The position numbers were made by a program, and so were the translations under genes. Under the pieces are notes generated by a model. That model ran no database searches, had not been told where the DNA came from, and saw nothing but the letters and a program-made list of their open reading frames with translations. This document shows positions 1 through 6,707 of a stretch of DNA of 7,704 nucleotides, piece by piece. Position 1 is the first letter of the stretch. Each line of letters starts with the position of its first letter. The DNA is from Verrucomicrobiales bacterium (GTDB lineage: Bacteria; Verrucomicrobiota; Verrucomicrobiia; Limisphaerales; J093). The DNA lies in contig JACKPV010000007.1 of the NCBI GenBank assembly GCA_024233305.1, positions 1-7,704 of the forward strand. The letters are read 5' to 3'.

Positions 1-123
1 GCTCGATTGGCTGGTCAGGCAGTTCGCGCGCGACGGGTGTCAATAAAGCCCCCTGGGTTCCGTTTCTCGCGGCCCATCAGGCATCTCGGGGAGCATACCG
101 CAGCCCGTCTTGAAGGGCCCGGA

Positions 124-1470
124 TTACTCCTTTACCGCGCGATAGAAACGGCGGGACGGCAGGTTCGCTTCGGTTTCCTCCACGTCGGTCGGGTCTTCGC
201 CCAGCGTCAACTCATGGAAGGTCTCCCAACGGCGGAGGTCGTTGCTGCGCTGGAGTTGCACGTGGTGACCCGGCCGGCCCGAGACGGTGAGGGTCAGTGG
301 GCTGCCCGGCGATTGCGGCGTTCGCGCCGACACGCGGGGCAGGGGAAACGCATCGAAGATCAGCAAGCCATCGGTGTCCGCGGCGACGTACACCCTGTCA
401 CCCTCAACGGCGACGCCGAGGGCGTTGAAGGAGGCGTTGCCGGCGACCTTCGTCGGGTGGGTGGGATCGGAAACGTCAACGACCACCAACCCCTCGGCCT
501 GTGCCGCCACATAGACAAAGTCACCGGAAACCGCCACGTCGTTCGCAAAGCTCTTGAAGCTCTTGAGCGCGCATCCCCCCACGCGCCGCGGGTTCGTCGG
601 ATCGCTGATGTCGATGACCTGCAAGCTGTGGCCGTCGCCGACATAGGCGTGTTCGCCGGACATGGACACCGTGAAGACATTGTCCAGTGCATCGATGGAT
701 CCAGTCAGTTGTGGATCAGCGGGATTGCTGACATCGATCATCCGGATCCCGGCCGGGCCGACGGCGACGCACGCGAGATTCCCGGAGATCGCGACTTCAC
801 TGGTTCTCTGGGGAAGTTCCGTAAATGCGCCGGCGAGTTGCACTTCGCCGGGGTTGCTGACATCGAGCACGCGCAATCCAGCGTTCAGCGCGGCCACGTA
901 CAGATGCTCGTCCGCGAGGGCCAGTCCACCCATTTGTGATTGTCCCTCATAACCGCCGACCTTCCGCGGTGCCTCGGGGTTGCTGAGGTCTACTATCTCG
1001 ACACCGGTGTAAGGCAACACATAGACGAGATGTCCGGCCGGAATGACATCTTGAGGGGCCCAGGCGGGCTGGTAGCCCCCCAGCTTGCGCGGAGCCGAGG
1101 GAACACTCACGTCGATGATCTCGAGTTCCCACGACGCCACGAAGGCCAGGTCGCCGGCCCCCGCCACGCGCATGGCGGTTCCCGTGGTGTCGAGACGCCC
1201 CACCACCGGTAAATCCCCGCCGCCGGCCCAGCTTGCGCCGCCCGCCATCAGGCCGAGCCCGGTCAACGCCAGCAGGCGGATTCCTGCCAGGCTCAAGGTG
1301 TTGTTGGGTGGACGGTGGTTCGCCGCCGCTCGCCGTGCGGTGCAAACCGTGGGACAGAAGTTGTTTGGAATCAAACGCGAACGGCCTCTCAAGGTTGACG
1401 GATTCGCTTGAGTCCCATCTTCCCCTTGAGTCGTGTCTTTCATTTGAGTCGTGTCCTGGTTTGGTGACAC
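124..1470 (-). CDS. Exported LVIVD-repeat seven-bladed beta-propeller protein
   Basis: Likely a secreted or surface protein with no evident catalytic residues. In the longest reading (448 aa, GTG start) a hydrophobic signal segment lies at about residues 61-82, ending GGASWA. LVIVD-type motifs (I/V-x-D-V/I-S-x-P pattern) follow at about 116, 157, 199, 242, 283 and 328, with a degenerate seventh at 369. The 41-45 residue period fits a seven-bladed propeller. The C-terminus (about 384-446) has a verrucomicrobial-style domain with LQRSNDLRRW and a terminal RRFYRAV. The start is uncertain. The GTG at 1470 has no Shine-Dalgarno site and gives an unusually long polar leader. An ATG at 1443 has a weak AGGA upstream. 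A TTG at 1374 has GAGAGG ten bases upstream and gives a 416-residue protein. A TTG at 1296 gives the most ordinary signal peptide but lacks a ribosome site. The gene is divergent from the GH127 gene. The family is clear; the biological role is not known. Confidence 0.88.
   Translation of the reverse strand: MSPNQDTTQMKDTTQGEDGTQANPSTLRGRSRLIPNNFCPTVCTARRAAANHRPPNNTLSLAGIRLLALTGLGLMAGGASWAGGGDLPVVGRLDTTGTAMRVAGAGDLAFVASWELEIIDVSVPSAPRKLGGYQPAWAPQDVIPAGHLVYVLPYTGVEIVDLSNPEAPRKVGGYEGQSQMGGLALADEHLYVAALNAGLRVLDVSNPGEVQLAGAFTELPQRTSEVAISGNLACVAVGPAGIRMIDVSNPADPQLTGSIDALDNVFTVSMSGEHAYVGDGHSLQVIDISDPTNPRRVGGCALKSFKSFANDVAVSGDFVYVAAQAEGLVVVDVSDPTHPTKVAGNASFNALGVAVEGDRVYVAADTDGLLIFDAFPLPRVSARTPQSPGSPLTLTVSGRPGHHVQLQRSNDLRRWETFHELTLGEDPTDVEETEANLPSRRFYRAVKE
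1385..1390 (-). promoter_or_regulatory. Candidate ribosome binding site GAGAGG for the LVIVD gene
   Basis: On the minus strand GAGAGG lies ten bases before an in-frame TTG at 1374. It is the best Shine-Dalgarno match near any in-frame start of the LVIVD gene. It supports a shorter protein beginning MIPNNF, which would leave the 18-nt repeats upstream of translation. The match may be fortuitous, since it sits inside the longer open frame. Confidence 0.35.
1402..1455 (-). repeat. Three 18-nt degenerate tandem repeats
   Basis: Read on the minus strand, three consecutive 18-base units each carry GACTCAA-like cores spaced exactly 18 bases apart. The first two share GACACGACTCAA exactly and match at about 15 of 18 positions; the third matches the second at about 12 of 18. 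In the long reading frame they encode DTTQMK, DTTQGE and DGTQAN. Because 18 is a multiple of three, copy-number change would not shift the frame. They sit at the extreme 5' end of the LVIVD gene, either as a polar leader or, if translation starts at 1374, as an untranslated leader. Confidence 0.75.
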
Positions 1471-1556
1471 CAGACAAGCATGTATGATGCCAAAGTCGCC
1501 ACTATTGTGCCATTGCCTGTTGCGCCGGACGGGGGGATCATCCCGGCATCAACGCC
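1471..1556. promoter_or_regulatory. Divergent intergenic region, LVIVD gene and GH127 operon
   Basis: This 86-bp gap (less if the LVIVD start is downstream, at 1374) must hold or lie near the promoters for both directions. On the plus strand, TTGCCT (1513-1518) and GATCAT (1536-1541) are 17 bases apart and each match four of six sigma-70 consensus bases; this is weak. A perfect GGGAT-C-ATCCC palindrome occupies 1534-1544, just before the GH127 ATG, and overlaps that putative -10. No strong Shine-Dalgarno site precedes the GH127 ATG; the only in-frame start upstream of the coding region and after the last stop is that ATG. Confidence 0.35.
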
Positions 1557-3401
1557 ATGCTGCAGCAGACCCCATTCCAATCCCGATTCGCTCCCTGGCC
1601 GCGGTGGCTGGCCGCCCTCGGCCTGGTCGCCGCCTGCCTCCTCACCCGCGGGGATGTCTTCGACCGTTTCGACCTCGATTCCGTGCAGGTCGGCGGCGAG
1701 ATCGGGCGTCGGATCGACATCACGGTTACCAACAACCTGCTGAAGCTCGACCTCGAGAAGGACTTCCTTGCGCCGTTCGCCAGCAAGACCCGGAGCGGTG
1801 GCTACGTCGGCCTGGGCAAGACGCTTGATGCCACCGCCCGGTTGGCGCGCTACACCGCGGACCCGCGAATGCTCACCCTGCGGCGGGACCTCGTGAATCG
1901 AGTCCGGGGATTGCAGGAGGTCGACGGCTACCTGGGCGCACTCGCGCCGGAACACCGCGTGCAACGCCTCTGGGACGTCCACGAGCTGTCCTACCTCGTC
2001 TACGGCCTGCTTACGGATTACGACCTGTTCAGCGAGGAGGAATCGTTGGATGCCGCCCGTCGACTCGGCGATTACCTGCTGGCGAACTGGGGTCGGTTTC
2101 CGGCGGATGAGCCGGGCCGGACGGAGGTGGTCACGCACGTGGCGGTCACCGGGTTGGAACGGGCCATGCTTGCCCTGTTCCGCCACACCGGCGACCGGCG
2201 TTATCGCGACTTCGTGACCGTGACGCGCGCCCTGCCGCGGTGGGACCTGGGACAGGTCATCGGGCGGCGAACCGGGATCGAGGGCCACATGTACGCCTAC
2301 TTCTGCCGCTGCCTGGCGCAGACCGAGCTTTACCGGTTGCAGCCCGATCCCGGCCTGTTGCGACTCGGCCGCAACGCCCTCGACTTTCTGACCGTCGGCA
2401 ACGGCATGCTCCTCACCGGCGGCGCGGGGCAATGCGAGATTTGGACCAACGACCAGGACGGTCGCGGCGACCTCGGCGAAACCTGTTCCACGGCCTATCA
2501 ACTGCGGGTCCAGGAAAGCCTGCTGCGCCTCCAAGGGCAGGCCCGGCTGGGCGACCTGATGGAGCGCACCCTCTGGAACACGCTGTTCGCGGCGCAGTCC
2601 CCGGACGGTCGCCGGTTGCGCTATTATGCGCCGATCGAGGGAGAGCGCGTTTACTTCAACGGCGACTCCTACTGTTGCCCGTGCAACTACCGCCGCATCA
2701 TCGCGGAACTGCCTCAGATGGTGTGCTACCGCTCGGGAGGCGGGCTGGCGGTCAACCTCTTCGCGCCGGCCGCCTGCGAATTCCTGTCGACCGGTGCGGG
2801 CCACGTGCGGGTCCGGATGGAAACGGCCTATCCGAATGACGGTCGCGTGACGTTGCGGTTGGATCCGGAGAACCCGGCGCGCTTTCCGGTTCAACTCCGG
2901 ATTCCGCTCTGGGCGGGCGGCACCACGCTGGTCTGCAACGATCAACCGCTTGCTTTGAAGCCGGTTCCCGGCACGTTTGCCGTGGTTGACCGTGAATGGC
3001 GGCCCGGGGACACGTTGACGATGGAGATGCCGATGGAATGGCGGTTGGTGCGCGGCCGCGAACGTCAGGCCGGGCGCATCGCGGTGATGCGCGGACCGCT
3101 GGTGTTCTGCCTCGATCCGTCGCAGAACCCGCAGCTTGCGAAGCTGGACCCCGCGGACCTCGGCCAGTTGCGTCTCGATCCGGATTCGCTCGGTGCTCCG
3201 GTCTCCGACAACCGGGTCCGGCCCGATGGCATTGCCTGTCAGGCGGGCTTCTGGAAGGGCGGTTTCGGACTCGGGGCGAAGCACGATTACACACTGCGGC
3301 TGACCGAGTTTCCTGATCCCGCCGGGCGCGCCACCTACTTTTCCTTGCGCGATCCGGCGGTCGGGGAGAAGGACGTCCTCCTCGCGGAAAGCCCCTTTTG
3401 A
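1557..3401 (+). CDS. GH127 (DUF1680) beta-L-arabinofuranosidase-like glycoside hydrolase
   Basis: Predicted exported glycoside hydrolase of 614 aa, a usual length for GH127. The family member HypBA1 releases L-arabinofuranose from beta-linked arabinosides with a zinc-bound cysteine nucleophile. The N-terminus (about 1-30) is a signal sequence with a possible lipobox VAAC at 24-27. The early DUF1680 region includes GGYVGLGKTLDATARLARY (81-99). The catalytic elements look intact: E294 in CEIW as candidate acid/base, E308 and C310 in GETC as zinc ligands, and C373-C374 in YCCPCNY, where C373 would be the nucleophile. These assignments are by motif and spacing against HypBA1. The beta-sandwich C-terminal part follows, with LRIPLWAGG and VMRGPLVFCLD. 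The stop overlaps the start of the kinase gene by one base (TGATG), implying co-translation. Substrate cannot be read from sequence; DUF1680 members also act on other sugars. Confidence 0.92.
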   Translation: MLQQTPFQSRFAPWPRWLAALGLVAACLLTRGDVFDRFDLDSVQVGGEIGRRIDITVTNNLLKLDLEKDFLAPFASKTRSGGYVGLGKTLDATARLARYTADPRMLTLRRDLVNRVRGLQEVDGYLGALAPEHRVQRLWDVHELSYLVYGLLTDYDLFSEEESLDAARRLGDYLLANWGRFPADEPGRTEVVTHVAVTGLERAMLALFRHTGDRRYRDFVTVTRALPRWDLGQVIGRRTGIEGHMYAYFCRCLAQTELYRLQPDPGLLRLGRNALDFLTVGNGMLLTGGAGQCEIWTNDQDGRGDLGETCSTAYQLRVQESLLRLQGQARLGDLMERTLWNTLFAAQSPDGRRLRYYAPIEGERVYFNGDSYCCPCNYRRIIAELPQMVCYRSGGGLAVNLFAPAACEFLSTGAGHVRVRMETAYPNDGRVTLRLDPENPARFPVQLRIPLWAGGTTLVCNDQPLALKPVPGTFAVVDREWRPGDTLTMEMPMEWRLVRGRERQAGRIAVMRGPLVFCLDPSQNPQLAKLDPADLGQLRLDPDSLGAPVSDNRVRPDGIACQAGFWKGGFGLGAKHDYTLRLTEFPDPAGRATYFSLRDPAVGEKDVLLAESPF

Positions 3402-4363
3402 TGACCCGGAATGACGATGCCATGATCTCGAAGAACATCCTCGCCTTTGGAGAAATCCTCTGGGATCTGCTGCCGGACGGAGCGGTCCTGGGCGGTGCGC
3501 CCTTCAACTTCACCGCGCGGGTGCATTCGCTGGGACATCGTGCGCGCATGATCAGTCGACTCGGACGTGACGACCTCGGCCGACGCGCTTTCGATCAGGC
3601 GACCGAACTCGGTCTCGACGCGGGCTTGGTCCAGTGGGACGACGGAAAGCCGACCGGCACCGTTCCGATCAAGCTCGATGCCGCCGGGGTGCCGGATTTC
3701 AACATCCTGCCGGACGTCGCCTACGACCGGATCGAGCTGACCGACGACCTGTTGCGAGCGGCCGGTGAAGCGGACTGCTTCTGCTTCGGCACGCTGGTCC
3801 AACGCACGCCGCATTCGCGGGCCACGCTTTACGCGTTGCTCGATGCTGCGTCCCGAAGCGTAAAGCTGCTGGACATCAATCTGCGGCGCGATTGTTACTC
3901 ACCGGAAACAGTGAAGGAGTCGTTGCGCCGCGCCGATGCGCTCAAGCTGAATGAGGACGAGGTGCGTTACGTGGCGGAGCAACTCGAGTTGCCGGCGGTC
4001 CCGTTGCCGGATTTTGCGGCGCGCGTGATCGATTCCTGCGAGCTTCGGCTCTGCATCATCACGCTTGGTGCCAAGGGCGTTTTCGCCGCGAACGGTTCCG
4101 GCCAGTACGCCTACGAACCCGGTCGGGACGTTCCCGTGAAAGACACGTGCGGGTCGGGCGACGGATTGACCGCGGCCTTCCTCGATGCGCACCTGCAGGG
4201 AAAGACGCTTGGGGAGTGCTGTCGGATCGGCAACGCGATGGGTTCGTTGGTGGCCACGCAGGCCGGAGCGACGGAACCGGTGTCGCGCGAGCGGATCGCG
4301 GAGTTCCTGGCGAACCCCGGGACCACGATCATTGAACCGGCGCTCGAGGCGTTCCGGGTGTGA
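3401..4363 (+). CDS. PfkB-family carbohydrate kinase, fructokinase-like
   Basis: Cytoplasmic ATP-dependent sugar kinase of the ribokinase/PfkB family, 320 aa, a typical length. The N-terminus reads ILAFGEILWDLLPDG followed by GGAPFNFTARVHSLG (about 31-45), the layout of ScrK-type fructokinases, in which GGAPANxA is more common. The second PfkB signature is DTCGSGDGLTAAFL (248-261), with D254 as the expected catalytic base and GSGD forming the anion hole; most relatives have GAGD. Fructose is the best-guess substrate, giving fructose 6-phosphate, but PfkB specificity is hard to assign from motifs. The ATG at 3401 overlaps the GH127 stop; a TTG at 3398 and an ATG at 3422 (beginning MISKN) are alternatives. 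The latter would fit the domain equally well. The 3' end overlaps the next gene by four bases. Family confident, substrate tentative. Confidence 0.9.
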   Translation: MTRNDDAMISKNILAFGEILWDLLPDGAVLGGAPFNFTARVHSLGHRARMISRLGRDDLGRRAFDQATELGLDAGLVQWDDGKPTGTVPIKLDAAGVPDFNILPDVAYDRIELTDDLLRAAGEADCFCFGTLVQRTPHSRATLYALLDAASRSVKLLDINLRRDCYSPETVKESLRRADALKLNEDEVRYVAEQLELPAVPLPDFAARVIDSCELRLCIITLGAKGVFAANGSGQYAYEPGRDVPVKDTCGSGDGLTAAFLDAHLQGKTLGECCRIGNAMGSLVATQAGATEPVSRERIAEFLANPGTTIIEPALEAFRV

Positions 4364-4902
4364 GCAGGAAGGCCGGATTCAGCAGTGTTGCCGTTGCGCT
4401 GTTGGCGGCGGCCTTCGCGGTGTGGTTCTTTCGGCTGCCGGCGAAAGGTTCGATCGAGTATCACGTCGCGGGAGCCCGGGAAGCAGGCCGCATGGCGTAT
4501 CTGATGCAGGCCAAACCGCGTCAACTGCGTGTGCTGGTCCGGAAGCTTTTCCATCCAAACCGGACTGCTCAGGATTATGGGAAGGAGCATGAGCAGCACC
4601 TTCTGGCGCTCGTCGAACTGGGATATCTCGAGCGCCGGAGCTTCGTGTTCAGCAACGAGGTTCCAACGGTCAAGGCCTGGATGTCAGTCCTGCAGGCGAT
4701 TCCCCCGTTCTGCCGGACCAACCAGGGGCAATTTGAGATCACCTATCAGCCCAATTCAAACGCCCTTATGATCACGGCGAGGCCGGAACTGATGCCGGCA
4801 TGGGAGGAGTTCGCGAAGGAGTATGACCGCAAGTTGGGGGCGGAAGCGGCCGGCGGCGTGACTCACGGGATCTCCACGGGGGGAGCGGGGGACCAGGATT
4901 GA
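4360..4902 (+). CDS. Membrane-anchored protein of unknown function with secretin-N-like C-terminal segment
   Basis: I do not recognise a named family. The 180-aa product begins at a GTG that overlaps the kinase stop in a GTGA junction, which strongly supports this start and translational coupling; a GAGG lies 11 bases upstream. Residues 1-6 are basic, 7-25 form one hydrophobic segment, and the rest is polar, so the protein is probably inner-membrane anchored and faces the periplasm. Residues about 36-98 are charged and predicted mostly helical (AREAGRMAYLM, HEQHLLALVELGYLERR). Residues about 124-157 (FEITYQPNSNALMITARPEL then MPAWEEFAKEYD) resemble the strand-helix pattern of secretin N-domains, where a line such as NxLIVTGxPE leads into a helix ending in LD. 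That similarity is by eye. The C-terminal 20 residues are Gly-rich. Its partnership with the sugar enzymes is unexplained. Confidence 0.75.
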   Translation: MSRKAGFSSVAVALLAAAFAVWFFRLPAKGSIEYHVAGAREAGRMAYLMQAKPRQLRVLVRKLFHPNRTAQDYGKEHEQHLLALVELGYLERRSFVFSNEVPTVKAWMSVLQAIPPFCRTNQGQFEITYQPNSNALMITARPELMPAWEEFAKEYDRKLGAEAAGGVTHGISTGGAGDQD

Positions 4903-4932
4903 AACCACGACCCGCCTTGCTACGCTTACGCT
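4899..4932 (+). promoter_or_regulatory. Weak candidate promoter for the CRTAC1-like gene
   Basis: TTGAAA (4899-4904) is followed 16 bases later by TACGCT (4921-4926), which is tandemly repeated at 4927-4932. The -35 matches the consensus well, but the -10 matches only three of six. The 102-bp gap between 4902 and 5005 is the only sizeable gap between plus-strand genes, so a promoter here is plausible. No hairpin with a T-run, and so no intrinsic terminator, was seen in the gap. Promoter consensus in this phylum is poorly defined. Confidence 0.2.
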
Positions 4933-4993
4933 ATGGGGAGGCGGCCCGTCCGCGCGTGACGCACTGCCTTGCCAGAGGCTCGGTTCCTGCGTC

Positions 4994-4997
4994 AGGA
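4994..4997 (+). promoter_or_regulatory. Ribosome binding site AGGA deciding the CRTAC1-like start
   Basis: AGGA, within CAGGAT, lies seven bases before a GTG at 5005. The longer frame starting at the TTG at 4969 lacks such a site and would add twelve polar residues before the signal peptide. This favours 5005 as the start. Confidence 0.55.
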
Positions 4998-5004
4998 TCA
5001 CGCC

Positions 5005-6696
5005 GTGGTTTCCAAACGACAGTTCCTGGGAAGACGCGGGTGGACGTGGCATTTGCTGATTTCCGTATTGGCGCTGGCCTCGACGGCATGCCGTGCCGCC
5101 GCCCAGATCCCGCCGCCGCTTCCGCCTGTTTCTGCCGGGGTCAACGACCGGTTCATCGACGTGACGCGACAGGCCGGGATCGGGTTCACCCACCAATTCT
5201 GTCACGACGGCATCATGAACATCCTGCTGTCGAACGGCGCCGGCGGAGCGGTGTTCGACTACGACAACGACGGTTTCGTGGACCTCTACCTCCTGAACTG
5301 GGGACCGCTCGACGGCGTCACCAAGAGGGGTCTGAAGGTGGCGCGCGAACCAAACCGGCTGTACCGCAATCGCGGCGACGGTACCTTCGAGGACGTGACG
5401 GCCCGGGCCGGCGTCGCGGGGACCGGCTTTGCGAGTGCAGCTGCCACCGGTGACTACGACAACGACGGTTTCGAGGATCTCTACGTTGCCTGTTTCGGCG
5501 CGAATCAGCTTCTCCGCAACCGTGGCGACGGCACGTTCGACGACGTGACGACTCAAGCCGGAGTGGCCGATGCGAAAGGCACCGGGATTTCCGCCACCTT
5601 CCTCGACGCCGACGGCGACGGTTCGCTGGACCTGTACGTGGCGAACTACCTGACGTTCGATCCGTCCACCATTTCCGAACAGAACCCCGGCGCGTATCCG
5701 GGGCCGCTGGCGTATCCCGGAGAGGCCGACGTTCTCTTCCGCAATCGCGGCGACGGGACCTTCGAGCCGATCACGCAGAATGCCGGGCTCTATGCGCCCA
5801 TGCATCGCGGCATGTCGGTGTCGGCGTTCGACTGCGACCGGGACGGCGACCCGGACCTCTATGTCTCGAACGATGACACGCCGAACGGTCTTTGGCTGAA
5901 CGACGGCAAGGGCCAGTTCCACGATGCCGGATTGGAACTGGGCGTCGCGTTGAACTCCATCGGAGAAGCGCCCGGCTCGATGAACGCCACGTTGGCGGAT
6001 GCCAACAACGACGGCTGGCTGGACCTCTTCGTGACGCGCTTCGGCTACGGCTCCCTGTACGTGCGGCAGGAGGGCGGGCATTACCTCGACGAAATGTGGC
6101 GGTCGGGGCTGGGGCGGTTGACGCAGAACCACGTTGGGTGGGGCGGCAGTTTCATTGACTTCGACAACGACGGTGACCCGGACCTGTTCATTGTCAACGG
6201 GAGTGCGTTTACCTTGGGCGGCACGTTGAGTCTGTTGTTGGAGAACGACGGCGAAGGCCGGTTCAGCGACGCGGGGAAGGAGGGTGGGGCGTTCTTTGCC
6301 ACGCCCATCGACGGGCGCGGAAGTGCGGTGCTCGATTTCGACAATGACGGTCGGCTGGACCTGTTGGCGACGACGCTGGCAAACCGGCCGTTCCTCCTGC
6401 GCAACCGCGGGGAGCAGGGCAGCCGCAACCACTGGCTGAAACTCGACGTGCGGGATCGTCATGGCCGCGTGGCCTACGGGGCCTTGCTCACCGTCGAGGG
6501 CGGTGGCCGGACCTGGAACACGGAGGTGCTTTGCCCCACGGGCTTCCTGATGCAGGGCGACACGCGTGTGCATCTCGGACTGGGGTCGGCATCCAAGGTG
6601 GATCGACTGGAAATCCGCTGGCCGGGTGGGGGCACCCGGACCCTTCACGACGTGGCGGTGGATCAGATCCTGAAACTGCGCGAGCCCAACCCGTGA
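5005..6696 (+). CDS. Exported CRTAC1-like protein: FG-GAP/VCBS seven-bladed propeller with C-terminal ASPIC/UnbV domain
   Basis: Secreted or surface protein of 563 aa from the preferred GTG at 5005 (575 aa from the TTG at 4969). Residues 1-34 form a signal peptide with a basic start (KRQFLGRR), a hydrophobic core (LLISVLALAST) and either an AAA cleavage site or a weak lipobox ending at C29. Seven calcium-binding FG-GAP/VCBS motifs of the type D-x-D-x-D-G-x-x-D-L follow at about 85, 150, 201, 277, 332, 386 and 445, fitting a seven-bladed integrin-alpha-like propeller. Three copies of RNRGDGTF occur at 121, 171 and 246. The ASPIC/UnbV domain (about 475-560) ends the protein, with VHLGLGSASKVDRLEIRWPGG. 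Such proteins are abundant in Planctomycetota, Verrucomicrobiota and Acidobacteriota; adhesion or protein binding is presumed, and no enzymatic residues are evident. The stop overlaps or nearly abuts the next gene. Confidence 0.92.
   Translation: MVSKRQFLGRRGWTWHLLISVLALASTACRAAAQIPPPLPPVSAGVNDRFIDVTRQAGIGFTHQFCHDGIMNILLSNGAGGAVFDYDNDGFVDLYLLNWGPLDGVTKRGLKVAREPNRLYRNRGDGTFEDVTARAGVAGTGFASAAATGDYDNDGFEDLYVACFGANQLLRNRGDGTFDDVTTQAGVADAKGTGISATFLDADGDGSLDLYVANYLTFDPSTISEQNPGAYPGPLAYPGEADVLFRNRGDGTFEPITQNAGLYAPMHRGMSVSAFDCDRDGDPDLYVSNDDTPNGLWLNDGKGQFHDAGLELGVALNSIGEAPGSMNATLADANNDGWLDLFVTRFGYGSLYVRQEGGHYLDEMWRSGLGRLTQNHVGWGGSFIDFDNDGDPDLFIVNGSAFTLGGTLSLLLENDGEGRFSDAGKEGGAFFATPIDGRGSAVLDFDNDGRLDLLATTLANRPFLLRNRGEQGSRNHWLKLDVRDRHGRVAYGALLTVEGGGRTWNTEVLCPTGFLMQGDTRVHLGLGSASKVDRLEIRWPGGGTRTLHDVAVDQILKLREPNP
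5257..5473 (+). repeat. Exact 22-nt repeat marking adjacent FG-GAP blades
   Basis: The same 22 bases, beginning GACTACGACAACGACGG, occur at 5257-5278 and 5452-5473. The 195-nt offset equals 65 codons, so both are in frame and both encode DYDNDGF in successive calcium-binding loops. The repeat is explained by propeller-blade duplication, with unusually close nucleotide identity in this stretch. Confidence 0.7.
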
Positions 6697-6707
6697 GACC
6701 CTTTACG

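Noticed and set aside
1..123. Possible gene or terminator left of the LVIVD gene
   Set aside because: Minus-strand starts here meet stops within about 20 codons, and I saw no hairpin with a T-run. Nothing can be supported.
7..939. 310-codon plus-strand frame opposite the LVIVD gene
   Set aside because: It is codon-aligned antisense to the LVIVD gene, and its periodic IADVDD/VADIEH segments are the reverse reading of the propeller repeats.
1440..3284. 614-codon open frame antisense to the GH127 gene
   Set aside because: Its codons lie exactly opposite the GH127 codons, so its stops would require sense TTA, CTA or TCA codons, which are rare in this high-GC gene. The translation is Arg/Gln/His-rich with no domain.
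4933..4959. Eight-codon leader frame (MGRRPVRA) before the CRTAC1-like gene
   Set aside because: There is no regulatory codon run, no attenuator hairpin and no clear ribosome site.
4756..6648. 630-codon open frame antisense to the CRTAC1-like gene
   Set aside because: Same codon-aligned antisense artefact. Its repetitive Val/Glu/Arg pattern mirrors the DxDNDG motifs on the sense strand.
6531..6707. Extended N-terminus for the heme-lipoprotein gene
   Set aside because: It would overlap the CRTAC1-like gene by 166 bases and bury the lipoprotein signal. Starts at 6693 or 6708 fit far better.
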